From contig NZ_CAIY01000085.1 in NCBI RefSeq assembly GCF_000350105.1, positions 1 to 64,000 of the forward strand: 64,000 nucleotides of DNA, in the 5' to 3' direction. The stretch comes from Richelia intracellularis HH01 (GTDB taxonomy: Bacteria; Cyanobacteriota; Cyanobacteriia; Cyanobacteriales; Nostocaceae). This document shows, in pieces, positions 8,386 to 18,905 of the stretch. Position 1 is the stretch's first letter. Each line of letters begins with the position of its first letter. The notes beneath the pieces are model-generated. The model searched no databases and had not been told where the DNA came from. It saw only the letters and a list, made by a program, of their open reading frames with translations. Both the position numbers and the translations under genes were made by a program.

Positions 8386-11043
8386 ATGCCAACTCTCGTC
8401 ATTGTCGAATCTCCCACCAAAGCTCGTACCATTCGCAACTACTTGCCCAAAGACTATCAAGTAGAAGCTTCCATGGGGCATGTCCGTGATCTGCCCCAAT
8501 CGGCTGGTGATATTCCCAGCAGTATAAAAGGGAAGAAATGGGCAAAATTGGGAGTTAATGTGGAATCAGATTTTGAGCCACTGTATGTTATACCCAAGGA
8601 TAAAAAGAAAATTGTTGCCCAATTGAAAGAAGCATTGAAAACAGCTTCAGAATTGATTCTAGCAACTGATGAAGATCGAGAAGGTGAGAGCATAAGTTGG
8701 CATTTGTATCAACTCCTCAAACCCAAAATTCCTACAAAACGTATGGTATTCCATGAAATTACCAAAGATGCGATCACTAAGGCCTTAAATAATTGCCGTG
8801 ATATTGATGAGAAGTTAGTGCGTGCTCAAGAAACTAGACGTATTTTAGATCGCTTGGTAGGTTATACTCTCTCACCACTATTATGGGAAAAAATTGCCTG
8901 GGGATTATCTGCAGGGCGAGTTCAATCAGTCGCAGTACAATTACTGGTAAAACGGGAAATACAAAGGTGTAGTTTCCATCAAGGTTCTTACTGGGATTTA
9001 AAAGCAACATTATTTACTACCAATCAACAAAATAATTCCAGTCAGTTTTTTGAGTCCCAGTTAGTAACTTTAGAAGGGATAAGATTGTCAACTGGCAATG
9101 ATTTTGACCCCAAAACTGGAAAAATAGTTGCTGGAAATAATGTAGTTTTGCTCTCTGAAAGCGAAGCAAAAGCACTAAAAGATGATCTACAAGACCAAAC
9201 TTGGACTGTCAAAGAGATTGATGAGCGTCCAGTTGTCCGTAAACCGGCTCCACCATTTACTACATCCACTCTGCAACAGGAATCCAACCGTAAACTACGC
9301 TTGTCTGCTAGGGATACTATGCGAATTGCCCAGAGTTTATATGAGCAGGGTTATATTACGTATATGCGGACAGACTCAGTAAATTTGTCAGAACAAGCAA
9401 TTACGGCAGCACGCAGTTGTGTTAAACAACTATATGGCAAGGAATATTTAAGTACTAAGGTAAGGCAATATACGACTAAATCTAAAGGTGTACAGGAGGC
9501 ACATGAAGCTATTCGACCTGCAGGTAGCACTTTTCGTACGCCTCAAGAAACTAAATTAAATGGCAGAGAATTGAAGATTTATGAACTGATTTGGAAGCGT
9601 ACAGTAGCCTGTCAAATGGCTGATTCGCGACAAACCACTATTTCTGTTCAATTAGATGTGGGGAATGCTGGTTTCCGCTCTTCTGGTAAGCGGATTGATT
9701 TTCCAGGATTCCTACGAGCTTATGTGGAAGGTTCTGATGATCCCGAAGCTGCAATAGAAGATCAAGAAGTTATTTTGCCTCCTCTAACCATTGGTGAAAA
9801 TCCCCAATGTAATATTTTAGAAGCAGTAGGACATGAAACTCAACCCCCTGCCAGATACACAGAGGCAGCATTAGTGAAGACTTTGGAGAAAGAGGGTATT
9901 GGTCGTCCTAGCACTTATGCTAGTATTATTGGCACTATTACTGATAAAGGTTATGCTCAGTTAGTTAATAATGCGCTAGTGCCTTCTTTCACAGCCTTTG
10001 CTGTTAGTAACTTACTAGAAAAATATTTTCCAGATATTGTTAGTCCTAGTTTTACTTCCCAAATGGAGCAAACCCTAGATGATATTGCTACGGGGGCAGT
10101 TCCCTGGTTGCCTTATTTAAAAGACTTTTACCTAGGCGAGAAAGGCTTAGAGCCGTTAGTTAAAGAACAAAAAAGTCAAATTGATGGAAATATAGCTAGG
10201 ACCGTTTTACTAGAAAATCTAGATGCAAAAGTCCGAATTGGCAAATATGGAGCTTATATAGAAAAGGATAATGGTGGGGAAGTTGTTACAGCTTCTATCC
10301 CAAAAGATTTAACTCCTTCGGAGCTTGATCCCCAAAAAGTGGAAACTCTTCTCAAGCAGAAAACAGCTGGTCCTGATGAAATAGGTAAACATCCAGATAT
10401 GGGAGAACCTATTTATGTACTTATTGGGCCCTATGGTCCTTATGTACAGTTAGGAGAAAAAACTGAGGAAAATCCAAAGCCAAAACAAACTTCTCTTCCT
10501 AAAGGTGTAACCCCTGAAAATATTACCCTGGAAATTGCTATGGGTTTGTTATCTCTTCCTCGAACATTGGGCAATCACCCAAAAACAGGTGCCTCTATTC
10601 AAGCAAGTTTAGGAAGATTTGGTCCATATGTGGTCAATAAAAAAGGTGTTGAAGGAAAGCCAGACTATCGCTCTTTGAAAGGGGAAGATAATGTGTTAAC
10701 GGTTACCCTGGAAAGGGCACTAGAACTATTATCTGAGCCAAAAAAGACCCGAAGTAATAGTAAATCTAAAACTGCATTGCGGGAGTTAGGAGCCCATCCA
10801 GAAGATGGAGAAATAATTAACATTTACGATGGTCCCTATGGACCTTATATTAAGCACGGCAAGATTAATGTCAGTATTCCAGAAGGACAAACTATTGAGG
10901 AGGTTAGTTTAGCCAAAGCTTTAGAATTGTTAGCTAATAAAACTCCAACGCAAAAAAATACGCGTAGGAAAATCAAATCTTCAACTACTGCAAATCCCAA
11001 ATCAGATAAAACTTCTAATAAGAAAACAAAAACTACCAAGTAA
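8386..11043 (+). CDS. topA: DNA topoisomerase I (type IA)
   Basis: Relaxes negatively supercoiled DNA by single-strand breakage and passage. I start the gene at the ATG at 8386, giving MPTLVIVESPTKARTI, the normal beginning of the Toprim domain. The frame is open 29 codons further upstream (8299), but that extension is not family-like. The 885-residue product shows the Toprim acidic cluster ATDEDREGE (near residue 98), the active-site tyrosine in GYITYMRTDSVNLS (Tyr326), and the TopA motifs QEAHEAIRPAG and LEKEGIGRPSTYA. From about residue 590 there are repeated C-terminal units marked IGKYGAYI, IGPYGPYVQLG, LGRFGPYVV and YDGPYGPYIKHG. No CxxC zinc fingers are present; these glycine-aromatic repeats take their place, as in other cyanobacterial enzymes. 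A Lys-rich tail ends the protein. It is transcribed alone. Confidence 0.97.
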   Translation: MPTLVIVESPTKARTIRNYLPKDYQVEASMGHVRDLPQSAGDIPSSIKGKKWAKLGVNVESDFEPLYVIPKDKKKIVAQLKEALKTASELILATDEDREGESISWHLYQLLKPKIPTKRMVFHEITKDAITKALNNCRDIDEKLVRAQETRRILDRLVGYTLSPLLWEKIAWGLSAGRVQSVAVQLLVKREIQRCSFHQGSYWDLKATLFTTNQQNNSSQFFESQLVTLEGIRLSTGNDFDPKTGKIVAGNNVVLLSESEAKALKDDLQDQTWTVKEIDERPVVRKPAPPFTTSTLQQESNRKLRLSARDTMRIAQSLYEQGYITYMRTDSVNLSEQAITAARSCVKQLYGKEYLSTKVRQYTTKSKGVQEAHEAIRPAGSTFRTPQETKLNGRELKIYELIWKRTVACQMADSRQTTISVQLDVGNAGFRSSGKRIDFPGFLRAYVEGSDDPEAAIEDQEVILPPLTIGENPQCNILEAVGHETQPPARYTEAALVKTLEKEGIGRPSTYASIIGTITDKGYAQLVNNALVPSFTAFAVSNLLEKYFPDIVSPSFTSQMEQTLDDIATGAVPWLPYLKDFYLGEKGLEPLVKEQKSQIDGNIARTVLLENLDAKVRIGKYGAYIEKDNGGEVVTASIPKDLTPSELDPQKVETLLKQKTAGPDEIGKHPDMGEPIYVLIGPYGPYVQLGEKTEENPKPKQTSLPKGVTPENITLEIAMGLLSLPRTLGNHPKTGASIQASLGRFGPYVVNKKGVEGKPDYRSLKGEDNVLTVTLERALELLSEPKKTRSNSKSKTALRELGAHPEDGEIINIYDGPYGPYIKHGKINVSIPEGQTIEEVSLAKALELLANKTPTQKNTRRKIKSSTTANPKSDKTSNKKTKTTK

Positions 11044-12354
11044 AGCTAGTCAGTAAATCACATAAAAGTTCAATGCAAGTACATCTCATTACTAAAGTTT
11101 AAACTGAATTCTAAGTGTTTAAGTCAATCTCTCTAAGAGTAATTGGAACTTAGAATCTAGATGCCAAGGATAATGTAAAATTTTAGGTGCTTAGACAAAA
11201 TGCGCCTGTTTTTTTGCTGATTTTGAATGGCTTATTACTAAATCAAATAATTGGAAAAGTATCGATATAATCTATAATTCTTAAATTTTTGATTTGTATA
11301 GCAGCAGATATTATTTACTTACTAGTAGTTCTGCAAATTTTGATGTTTTTTTTACAGTCTGAGCTATTTTCTTGGATTTCTAATCATTTTAGTTAAAATT
11401 GTATTGTTTGAATAATTACCATTTATCAGTATTTTATTATATAAAGGGGGCAATTACTTCATAGTCAAAGATAGATAAATAATATTGACTAAGGTTCATT
11501 AATAGGTCAAGGGAAATTTGCCTGCTTGAAAATCAAAAAGTCTGAACACCGGCACCAGTGAAAAGCATTATATAACTGCATCTTAATGTAAGTAATATAA
11601 TGCTTTTCGATAAAAATTAGTTTAGGAAAACCTAAATCACCCTTATTATATAGTCAAAGAATTGGTTTATCTCAAAGTAAAAAAATCAATTGAGAATTTT
11701 TAAGAATTTGTTGTCAATGCTAATCTGGATCAGAAAGTATTAGTTAATTAGTACAGAATTTTTACAGATCTTAAAATTTTCTAGGCCTTCATCATAGTTA
11801 TGATAAGATTATCATGCCCCATAAGAGAAATAATTAAAGTTAATTTTATCTGATAATTAAGAATTGATAGTTGAGTTAATCAAATTTAATTTATGAGAAT
11901 GTTTTTTAGGGACTAAAATCCCATATTTATGTGAATAAAAGAAAAGTTAATCACAGGTAGATAGGAAGCTTTAGTGATCCATCTGATGACTTCTATAATT
12001 AGGTTATCAAACTTTAATTTGACGAAATTTGAAACTAAACTTTACATGATAAGTAAAACTACAGAGTGTCAAATTAAACCCTGAGTTATTCCTCAATCAA
12101 TCCATTGGTGTATTTATCAAGCTAAAAATTGGAAAAAATTCTAAAACCTAAACACAAGAGCTAACCTTCTCATCTCTATATGACTGTTTTATTAATAACT
12201 ACAAACTAATACTTCTAAGGACTGATACTTTTAACATATAGTTACTTTTTATATTGGTTAAGAAATACTGGTAATTACAGATAATATTCTGATTGGAAAG
12301 GATATCATTTCTTATGCTTTACTTCTAATATCTTATTAATCTAAGAGGTGTTTG
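11044..12354. other. long intergenic stretch after topA
   Basis: About 1.3 kb with no supportable gene. It contains an inverted repeat with 14-bp perfect arms (11560-11573 and 11595-11608), more than 500 nt past topA and lacking a T run. The rest is AT-rich sequence dense in stops. Confidence 0.5.
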
Positions 12355-12636
12355 ATGAGTAAAATTTTAATGATGACCATTACTAATATAATTACATCTA
12401 TAATTATAGCTTTCTGGATAGTATTGATAGCTATTGTATCAGTTCAAAACTACACGCTTGTGTCCCTGAGTTTTTTTAATTTACAATCCATTAAAATCCC
12501 ATTTGGGATACTAATAGCATTGAGTTCTAGTACTGGTATAATAAGTATGGAGATAATACAACTCTTTTGGAATATTGGCGTTTATACACAGAGCAATAAT
12601 ATCAACAATGCTGAGTTTTTTGTTGATGAAGAGTAG
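12355..12636 (+). CDS. LapA-like (DUF1049) small membrane protein
   Basis: A 93-residue protein with two hydrophobic segments (about residues 8-30 and 45-70) joined by a short loop. The sequence VSVQNYTLVSLSFFNL followed by a second helix beginning IPFGILIALSSSTG fits the LapA/DUF1049 family of inner-membrane proteins. Family members are linked to lipopolysaccharide assembly in proteobacteria; their role in cyanobacteria is not settled. I place the start at the ATG at 12355 because AGAGG at 12344-12348 lies 6 nt upstream; a TTG three bases earlier is less likely. The protein is Ile/Ser-rich and stands alone in poorly coding DNA, but it has no interruptions. Confidence 0.72.
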   Translation: MSKILMMTITNIITSIIIAFWIVLIAIVSVQNYTLVSLSFFNLQSIKIPFGILIALSSSTGIISMEIIQLFWNIGVYTQSNNINNAEFFVDEE

Positions 12637-13409
12637 TCTTGAAGATTGTCTAAAATTAATTAAAGGCCTAGGGGATTTGTTTAGCAAATGAATATGGTAT
12701 TAGTCTGAGCTAGAATACTCTAGTTTAGAGCCTATAATCTTGATTTTGCACTATAAATTTATAAAGTCATCATATAAATAGCATCATAACATTGTTATCA
12801 TTACATTGGAATTAGGGTTTAGCATTTACTCGTACCTGATAATTTTTTAATATGTAGGAAATATACAGATTCTTATAAAATACTTATGTACAATTTAACA
12901 TGGTGAATCTTTAAATTTTTAGTTAGCAGAAAAGATTTTTTGCTGTTACGCTATTATTCTCGTATTTATCTAAATTAAAAGTACTAGCATCATATAACAG
13001 CAGAAGAATCTTTAAGTATCTATTGTCATCAAATATTTAAAATGCTTAGAGGCTGAAATAGTTCAAATAATAATATCTATTTATCTAATTTTTTACGATT
13101 AAAATATAGTCTCACTGAGTGGTATATAGACAAATGGTAAATATTTTTTTGTTTAACGATAGTATAATTAATATTAATATTGAGATAATACTGAAAGTAT
13201 TCTGTAAGAACAATTGTAAGTAAATTTGATTAAATATCAAATACCAACCTCTAATAATAAAGGATATGGAAAGATATTATTGTATTTATCTTATTTGGCC
13301 TCAAATTAGGTAACTGGAGGTTCTAAATTTCGAATTGTGTAAAACATTCAAATATAACCAGTATGATTAAAATGGAAGTCGTTTTGTACATTTACACAAA
13401 AATACTACT
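12637..13409. other. intergenic upstream of petN
   Basis: No gene seen. The right end should carry the petN promoter and leader; I cannot point to a convincing -35/-10 pair or a Shine-Dalgarno sequence. Confidence 0.45.
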
Positions 13410-13496
13410 ATGATTCTGACACTAGGTTGGGTTTCCCTACTAACTATTTTCACATGGTCAATTGCTATGGTAGTTTGGGGACGTAACGGACTGTAA
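13410..13496 (+). CDS. petN: cytochrome b6f complex subunit PetN
   Basis: A 28-residue single-helix subunit of the cytochrome b6f complex in thylakoids, needed for complex assembly and stability. The product runs [14 protein letters not shown] and ends [11 protein letters not shown], almost identical to PetN of other cyanobacteria and chloroplasts (usually 29 residues starting MAILTLGW or similar). The helix covers about residues 5-23 and the GRNGL end is diagnostic. A second small membrane-protein gene begins 4 nt after the stop, so the two are likely co-transcribed. The gene is shorter than usual annotation cut-offs and easily missed. Confidence 0.95.
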   Translation: MILTLGWVSLLTIFTWSIAMVVWGRNGL

Positions 13497-13500
13497 AAGC

Positions 13501-13632
13501 ATGTTGGGAACTCCATTACTCAATGTTTTGGCCCTAGTAGCTTTCATTTTAATTATTGTAGTTACAGGTGGTGTCTTTTATCTCACCTTGGTTGCTTGGA
13601 ACTATCGCCGCCGCCAAGAACAAGAAAAATAA
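13501..13632 (+). CDS. 43-residue single-helix membrane protein downstream of petN
   Basis: Starts 4 nt after the petN stop and encodes 43 residues: one hydrophobic helix (about residues 6-31, with VVTGGVFYLTLVAW) followed by a strongly charged end NYRRRQEQEK. The arrangement predicts an N-out/C-in thylakoid protein by the positive-inside rule. Codon use is normal and G+C is higher than in flanking DNA, supporting a real gene. The helix plus W-x-x-R-R-R end resembles small NDH-1 subunits of the NdhP type, but I cannot confirm that from memory. Tight coupling to petN suggests a role in photosynthetic electron transport. Confidence 0.75.
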   Translation: MLGTPLLNVLALVAFILIIVVTGGVFYLTLVAWNYRRRQEQEK

Positions 13633-14342
13633 GACTTGCAGGAAAATACCCCTAAAAGGTAGTAATTCCAGATAATTCAATGATTTTTACTTGGCAGTAG
13701 GGCTTTCTTATAAATATGGGCTTGGCCCTTAAATTTATTATCTCCCTGCTGTTATTTTTATGTAGTAGTTAATGCTGGCATCAGAAGGGGCTGTATAGCC
13801 CTTCGGTATCTTTTTCTTATGTAGAAGATTAAAGTAAACCCATCTAAAATGTGGGTATTCAGGACTATAGTTTTGACCGCTATGAGTCTTACTTAAGCTA
13901 GAAAGAGACGTATCTATAGACCCAATAATTATAATTAATAATTTCTTAGATAGGTGATAAATTACCAGTGACAAAATCCCATAAAATTCAAGAGATCTCA
14001 ACTTCGATGAAACTTTGTTTCTATTAATAGAGAGTAGTATTTTATTATTATTGGAATATCTAAATTACCTTAGGACTTCAATAAGCTTGTCTTGTATTTC
14101 TCAAAAATATCAGTAGTAGGACTTCTTTTTGATTAGTTTATGGAATATAGGTAACTAGTCTGGAAGTGTGAATTATTGCCGAGAATATAAGAGATTTTTA
14201 ACATAGCTATAATTTATCCATGTTTTCATAAAGTAGTTTGGTGCAAGTTTTTATGTCTGATAACTTTTCAAATATTTTTTTAGGTTTTAAACTCTGGACT
14301 ATGTAATCAAAACTATCTGTCTACATACTATACTATGACATC
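13633..14342. other. intergenic between petN unit and rph
   Basis: Contains the probable petN-unit terminator (listed separately). An 87-codon minus-strand frame at 13738-14001 crosses that hairpin and looks like nothing known; I do not call it. The rest is AT-rich. Confidence 0.5.
13784..13818 (+). terminator. probable terminator of the petN unit
   Basis: About 150 nt after the 43-aa gene, GAAGGGGCT pairs with AGCCCTTC around a GTAT loop (one bulged G), followed by CGGTATCTTTTTCTT. Stem plus T-rich tail fits an intrinsic terminator on the plus strand. Confidence 0.5.
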
Positions 14343-15092
14343 TTAATCCTTCTCCTCATGAATCTCTTTTCGCCATTCTTTTATTATTGCTTGTTGAGCT
14401 GATAGTAATTCTTGAATACCTTTTTCTGCGTAGTTTAGGAGTTCATTTAACTGAGAACGTTTAAAACTGTCTTTCTCCGCTGTTCCTTGAATTTCAATAA
14501 TATCTAAATCCTGGTTCATTACCACATTAAAATCTACAGTTGCAGCTACATCTTCAACATAGTTTAAATCTAAATAGGGCTTTCCACCTAGTAGACCCAC
14601 AGAAATTGCTGCAACTTGTCCAATAATTGGCGACTTTTCTAAAACACCCTGATGTAGTAATTGCTCAATTGCTCCAGTCAAGGCAACAAAGCTACCTGTA
14701 ATTGCAGTTGTTCGAGTACCTGCATCTGCCTGGAGAACATCTGTATCTATAATTATGGTGCGTTCTCCGAGTATTTCTAAATCCAGCACAGCTCTTAAAC
14801 TTCGTCCAATGAGTCTTTGAATTTCTTGAGTTCTCCCTGATAATGTTAATAATTCCCTGGGCTGTCGTTGTTGAGTTGCTGATGGTAACATTCTATACTC
14901 AGCGCTTAACCAACCCTTGCCACTATCAACCAAAAACTTGGGCACTTTATCATCCAAACTTACGGTACAAAGCACATGAGTATCACCACATTTTGCTAAT
15001 ACAGAACCAAGAGCAAAATTAGTGAACCCCTGTTTAAAGGTTACAGGACGAAGCAAATCTGCTTTACGACCATCTGGACGTTGCCAAACCAT
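14343..15092 (-). CDS. rph: ribonuclease PH
   Basis: A phosphate-dependent 3'-to-5' exoribonuclease that trims tRNA 3' ends, normally as a hexamer. The 249-residue length is standard. Landmarks are [17 protein letters not shown] at the start, [14 protein letters not shown] with the RNA-binding basic stretch after it, [19 protein letters not shown], the phosphate-site segment [16 protein letters not shown] (near residue 120) and [17 protein letters not shown]. The final helix continues to [11 protein letters not shown], typical of the family. It is transcribed alone, on the opposite strand to the petN unit. Confidence 0.96.
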   Translation of the reverse strand: MVWQRPDGRKADLLRPVTFKQGFTNFALGSVLAKCGDTHVLCTVSLDDKVPKFLVDSGKGWLSAEYRMLPSATQQRQPRELLTLSGRTQEIQRLIGRSLRAVLDLEILGERTIIIDTDVLQADAGTRTTAITGSFVALTGAIEQLLHQGVLEKSPIIGQVAAISVGLLGGKPYLDLNYVEDVAATVDFNVVMNQDLDIIEIQGTAEKDSFKRSQLNELLNYAEKGIQELLSAQQAIIKEWRKEIHEEKD

Positions 15093-15645
15093 TCAATTAC
15101 CCTCAAGAACTCTTAATATACAGTCATCAAGTCATTATCTCACAATTAAATATAGTGCATCCCTTCCTAGTACGTAAATGAGGAAGAGCACTACTTATGT
15201 GCCTTATTTGACTTTATCACTGAATCTACCAGCTAGATAATTGCTGCTATTCATCACCAAATTTTTTTACCTAAATTGCTGATGTCAGGAATTCTAAAAA
15301 TTATATGCTAGGTAATTTTCACCTTTTAGTAAAAAATAAAAACTTCATACCCGCATTATTTAGTCTACAGAAGATAATTGCGTATTGTCTGAGGCCAATA
15401 TTCTTTCATAGCATTATGCAAAATGAAGTTTTAAAAACATTTAGAGTATACATACTATATAGTATGTGTTTGACAAACATACTATATATTTGATCATTGA
15501 TTGAAGTAGGATTCAGGCTCTAATTTTATGTAGTCTAGATCCCAATTGCCAAAATTACTAATGCCTTTGCATGAATGGATATAATCCTTAATGGATAAAG
15601 ACTAAGCAATTTATAGTAAGATTTATTGCTATTAACTTTCTATAG
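15093..15645. other. intergenic, no gene seen
   Basis: Between rph and the protease gene. It contains a small AT inverted repeat around 15455-15490 built on ACATACTATATA. A 62-codon frame at 15305-15493 is AT-noise. Confidence 0.45.
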
Positions 15646-16848
15646 CTAATTTAAAGAGGTGTTTTTTAATTCGCCTGTGCGGATAGATATTTGTTGGGCT
15701 TGCCCGCTACGCTGTATTTTTAATTGTAGGATTTGTCTGATATAACTATTTTCTACAACCTCCTGTAATTGTTCCGCAGTTTTAATAGATTGGCCATCAA
15801 TTTGCAGAATTACATCCCCACGGCGGATACCGGAACTAGCTGCTGGTGAATTTGGTATAACTTGCACTACCAAAACACCATCAACTTCGGGAAGCATAAT
15901 TGAGGAATTTGGGTCGCGATTATTTTGCCTTGCTAAATCTGGGGTAAGAGTCACCATTTGTATTCCTAAATAGGGGTGTACTACTTTACCATTACGTTGT
16001 AGTTGGCCAGCTATATTTTTAGCTTTGTCAATGGGGATGGCAAAACCAATACCCATAGCATCAGCACGGATAGCAGTATTAATACCAATTACCTCGCCTT
16101 GACTATTGACTAATGGTCCTCCGGAATTACCAGGGTTAATAGCTGCATCAGTTTGAATAAAGTCTAAACGCTTTTCAGAAATCCCTACCTGTGAACTAGG
16201 ACGCTTAAGAGTGCTAATAATTCCCAAGGTTACTGTATTATCAAATCCTAAAGGGTTTCCTACTGCAATTGCCCAATCTCCTACCTGTATCTGACTAGAA
16301 TTTCCTAATGGTGCAATGGGTAAGTTTCTAGCATTAATTTTAACTACAGCTAAATCTGTAACTTCATCTACTCCTTTAACTTGTCCATCAAAAGTACGTC
16401 CATCTTTTAAACGTACCTTTACGCGATCAGCTTTATCAACCACATGGGCATTAGTTAAGATTAGACCACTCGGGTCAAAAATAACACCTGACCCCAGACC
16501 ACGCAATTGTCTTTGAGGCACTTGCTGGGAAAACCCATCGCCAAAAAAGCGTCGGAAGAATGGGTCATCCGTAAAGGGATCAGGAATATTACGGGTGACC
16601 GTACGTTCCGTATCAATCCTGACTACTGCAGGTCCTACTCGATTAACGGCATAGGTAACAAAACTACTATTACTTGCAACAATTGGAGATGTAGATGGCT
16701 TTTGTATTAATACTTGCTGTGTTAGATTACTGTAAACAGGTGCAGGTTCTGCTTTTAAAGGAGATACTTTCAATGAAGTAAAAGTGAATATAGCACCTAG
16801 TAAAATTGCGATTATATGGGTGGAGAACTGAAGTATTGAATGGTACAT
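15646..16848 (-). CDS. Deg/HtrA-family serine protease with one PDZ domain
   Basis: A 400-residue periplasmic or lumenal protease/chaperone of the HhoA/HhoB/HtrA group that degrades misfolded proteins. A hydrophobic N-terminal segment (about residues 10-26) followed by SPLKAEPA looks like a signal peptide or anchor. The trypsin-like triad is visible as His135 (LTNAHVVD), Asp165 (VTDLAVVK) and Ser242 (NPGNSGGPL). One PDZ domain occupies roughly residues 290-390 (PNSPAASSGIRRGDVILQIDGQ). Length and a single PDZ match the three Deg paralogues of cyanobacteria, but I cannot tell which of the three this is. Every catalytic residue is intact. Confidence 0.94.
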   Translation of the reverse strand: MYHSILQFSTHIIAILLGAIFTFTSLKVSPLKAEPAPVYSNLTQQVLIQKPSTSPIVASNSSFVTYAVNRVGPAVVRIDTERTVTRNIPDPFTDDPFFRRFFGDGFSQQVPQRQLRGLGSGVIFDPSGLILTNAHVVDKADRVKVRLKDGRTFDGQVKGVDEVTDLAVVKINARNLPIAPLGNSSQIQVGDWAIAVGNPLGFDNTVTLGIISTLKRPSSQVGISEKRLDFIQTDAAINPGNSGGPLVNSQGEVIGINTAIRADAMGIGFAIPIDKAKNIAGQLQRNGKVVHPYLGIQMVTLTPDLARQNNRDPNSSIMLPEVDGVLVVQVIPNSPAASSGIRRGDVILQIDGQSIKTAEQLQEVVENSYIRQILQLKIQRSGQAQQISIRTGELKNTSLN

Positions 16849-17970
16849 TTGATAGAATTACATAGTCAATTAATAATTTAGGGATTCAAGTATAAAAACC
16901 ATTCACTGAGAAATTCAATTAATGTTTTTACTGTTATGAGATTCTAAATTCATAATTGTCTGTTGACAAAAATGAATTTAGAGCTTGAAAATTTCCCTTA
17001 TCTTTTACTATTTATTTTAAATTTAGTAAAAATATTTAAAATAAACAATTATGGGGATTTGCCCATACTTTGTTCGGGTTGTCCCATATGAATGCTGACC
17101 ATATACGTTAATGAAACTTAATATTTGTACTGTTTAGACTAAAATAAACACTTTTGTGCTCTTTTGAGTCTGGCCTCTCTGAACTCCTAGGAGGCTTGAC
17201 TTAAAATCTCTCAAATTTAGTTTTACCATGATAAGATCCTAACAATAAAGCTTGATTTACCTTGATTCTAATTTTTATCTTCTTACTCTTAAATCAATTA
17301 GGTGTATTTATGCTTCATATGATATATTAGGAATATTATTGCACTATTTTTCAATTTTGATAAGTCCAAAATTGAAAAATAGTGCTCTTTAAGTTTTCAG
17401 TTAATCCTGTTGCTATATCTTCATAGATATTGACAGTTTTCTGCTATGAATCTCTGGTTTTGCCTTAATTAAAACTAAATAAAATCTATATCTCTTATAT
17501 GGTAGTACTAAATTAATTTCAAGTGTGTCTTTGCTTTTAAGCATAAAAAGTTGATTTTTTTTGCTTGTTACCAATTCCAACTTTGTACTCTATGAACCAG
17601 AAATCTTCCAAATTTATTAGAAATACATTAAATTCCCTTAACCATGCTACTTAACTTCTATTTTGGTAATCCCCTCTTACTAAGATATAACTAATTTCAA
17701 CGTCAACAGTAATATATACATCAATCAAATTTTGGGTGACACTTGAAATAAAATAGTGTGCGCTTGGTGCTCTTATGGTATTAACAGGTATTATTCTGTA
17801 ATGCAACCTTAAAAGGGTTTTTTCTTAAACATCATTAATACTCTAGAAAACTTCATAGACTATAGATAAGAAAAAACCTCATTTTTATATTTACTATATA
17901 TAGATAAGCACAAGTAATCTTTTCAAGATACTTTATTTACTCTTTTTTCCCTAGACATTAAAAATTAATT
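16849..17970. other. intergenic between protease and dapF
   Basis: About 1.1 kb with no supportable gene. It holds a perfect 19-bp hairpin at 17341-17385 (listed separately) and a short GC-richer patch at 17040-17100 that I cannot assign. Confidence 0.5.
17341..17385. repeat. perfect 19-bp inverted repeat
   Basis: Arms 17341-17359 and 17367-17385 are exact complements (left arm begins GCACTATTTTTC) around a 7-nt loop. No T run flanks it on either strand, and no gene ends within 500 nt. Confidence 0.85.
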
Positions 17971-18813
17971 TTACGGTAATTTGCCAGTGAAAGCCATGGT
18001 TGCAGGTCCAGTCATATAAATTTGCCCATTAACTTTTGACCATTCAACATATAAATTCCCGCCAGGAAGCTTGACAGTAGCAATTCGATCACACTTGTCA
18101 TTAAGTACACCAGCTACCAGGGAGGCACAAGCACCAGTGCCACAAGCTAAAGTAATTCCTGCTCCTCTTTCCCATACTCTTACTTTCAAATAATCTCTAG
18201 CAACAACTTGGACAAATTCGGTGTTGGTTTTTTGGGGAAATGCAAGGTTATCCTCAAATTTAGGCCCAATTTCTTCTAGGGGAATATTTTCCACATCATT
18301 TACAAAGGTAATACAATGAGGGTTACCCATACTGACACAGGTTATATTCCACGATTTCTCTCCTACCCTTAATGGTTGATTGATTATTCTCTTCTCTGTT
18401 GTAGATAAATTAGTAGGAATTTCCCCAGCCATAAGTCGTGGCGAACCCATTTCTACCTTGACTTGCCCATCAGGCATGAGTTGGGTTACAACTATTCCAG
18501 CCAGAGTATGAATACGATATTGGTCCTGGTTTTTACATTCAAGCTCTAAATGAGCAATAAACCTTGCCAAACAACGAATTCCATTACCACACATTTCCGC
18601 TTCAGAACCATCAGAATTAAAAATACGCATGGTATAGTCACTACCATTTACTCCAGGCAAGGCAAAAATTACACCATCAGCACCAATACCAAAATGGCGA
18701 TCACAAATTTTGATTACTTGTTCTGAAGATATTATAGGAATTCTACTGAACCTGTTGTCTATCAGGATAAAATCATTACCCAAGCCATGATACTTAGTAA
18801 ACTCTATTGACAT
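17971..18813 (-). CDS. dapF: diaminopimelate epimerase
   Basis: Converts LL- to meso-diaminopimelate, the last step before lysine and the cross-linking residue of peptidoglycan. The 280-residue product carries both catalytic cysteines in their usual settings: [10 protein letters not shown] in the N-terminal half (near residue 73) and [12 protein letters not shown] in the C-terminal half (near residue 227). The start [19 protein letters not shown] is the classical DapF N-terminus, so the ATG at 18813 is well supported. A 42-bp perfect palindrome lies 51 nt upstream of the start and could influence transcription or the leader RNA. The gene is monocistronic. Confidence 0.97.
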   Translation of the reverse strand: MSIEFTKYHGLGNDFILIDNRFSRIPIISSEQVIKICDRHFGIGADGVIFALPGVNGSDYTMRIFNSDGSEAEMCGNGIRCLARFIAHLELECKNQDQYRIHTLAGIVVTQLMPDGQVKVEMGSPRLMAGEIPTNLSTTEKRIINQPLRVGEKSWNITCVSMGNPHCITFVNDVENIPLEEIGPKFEDNLAFPQKTNTEFVQVVARDYLKVRVWERGAGITLACGTGACASLVAGVLNDKCDRIATVKLPGGNLYVEWSKVNGQIYMTGPATMAFTGKLP

Positions 18814-18863
18814 TTTTCTAGGGATAAATTTTTAATAGTTAAGAGCTATTGCTTATTAGAATC

Positions 18864-18905
18864 TTACTGTTAGCGATTTAAAAGCTTTTAAATCGCTAAC
18901 AGTAA
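18864..18905. repeat. 42-bp perfect palindrome upstream of dapF
   Basis: Two 21-nt arms (18864-18884 and 18885-18905) are exact reverse complements with no spacer; the left arm begins TTACTGTTAGCG and the centre reads AAAAGCTTTT. It is 51 nt upstream of the dapF ATG and lacks a T run. Confidence 0.9.

Noticed and set aside
13738-14001. 87-codon minus-strand frame
   Set aside because: Overlaps a terminator-like hairpin after the petN unit and has no family resemblance; the frame is probably accidental.
15305-15493. 62-codon plus-strand frame
   Set aside because: AT-driven composition, no ribosome site, crosses a small inverted repeat.
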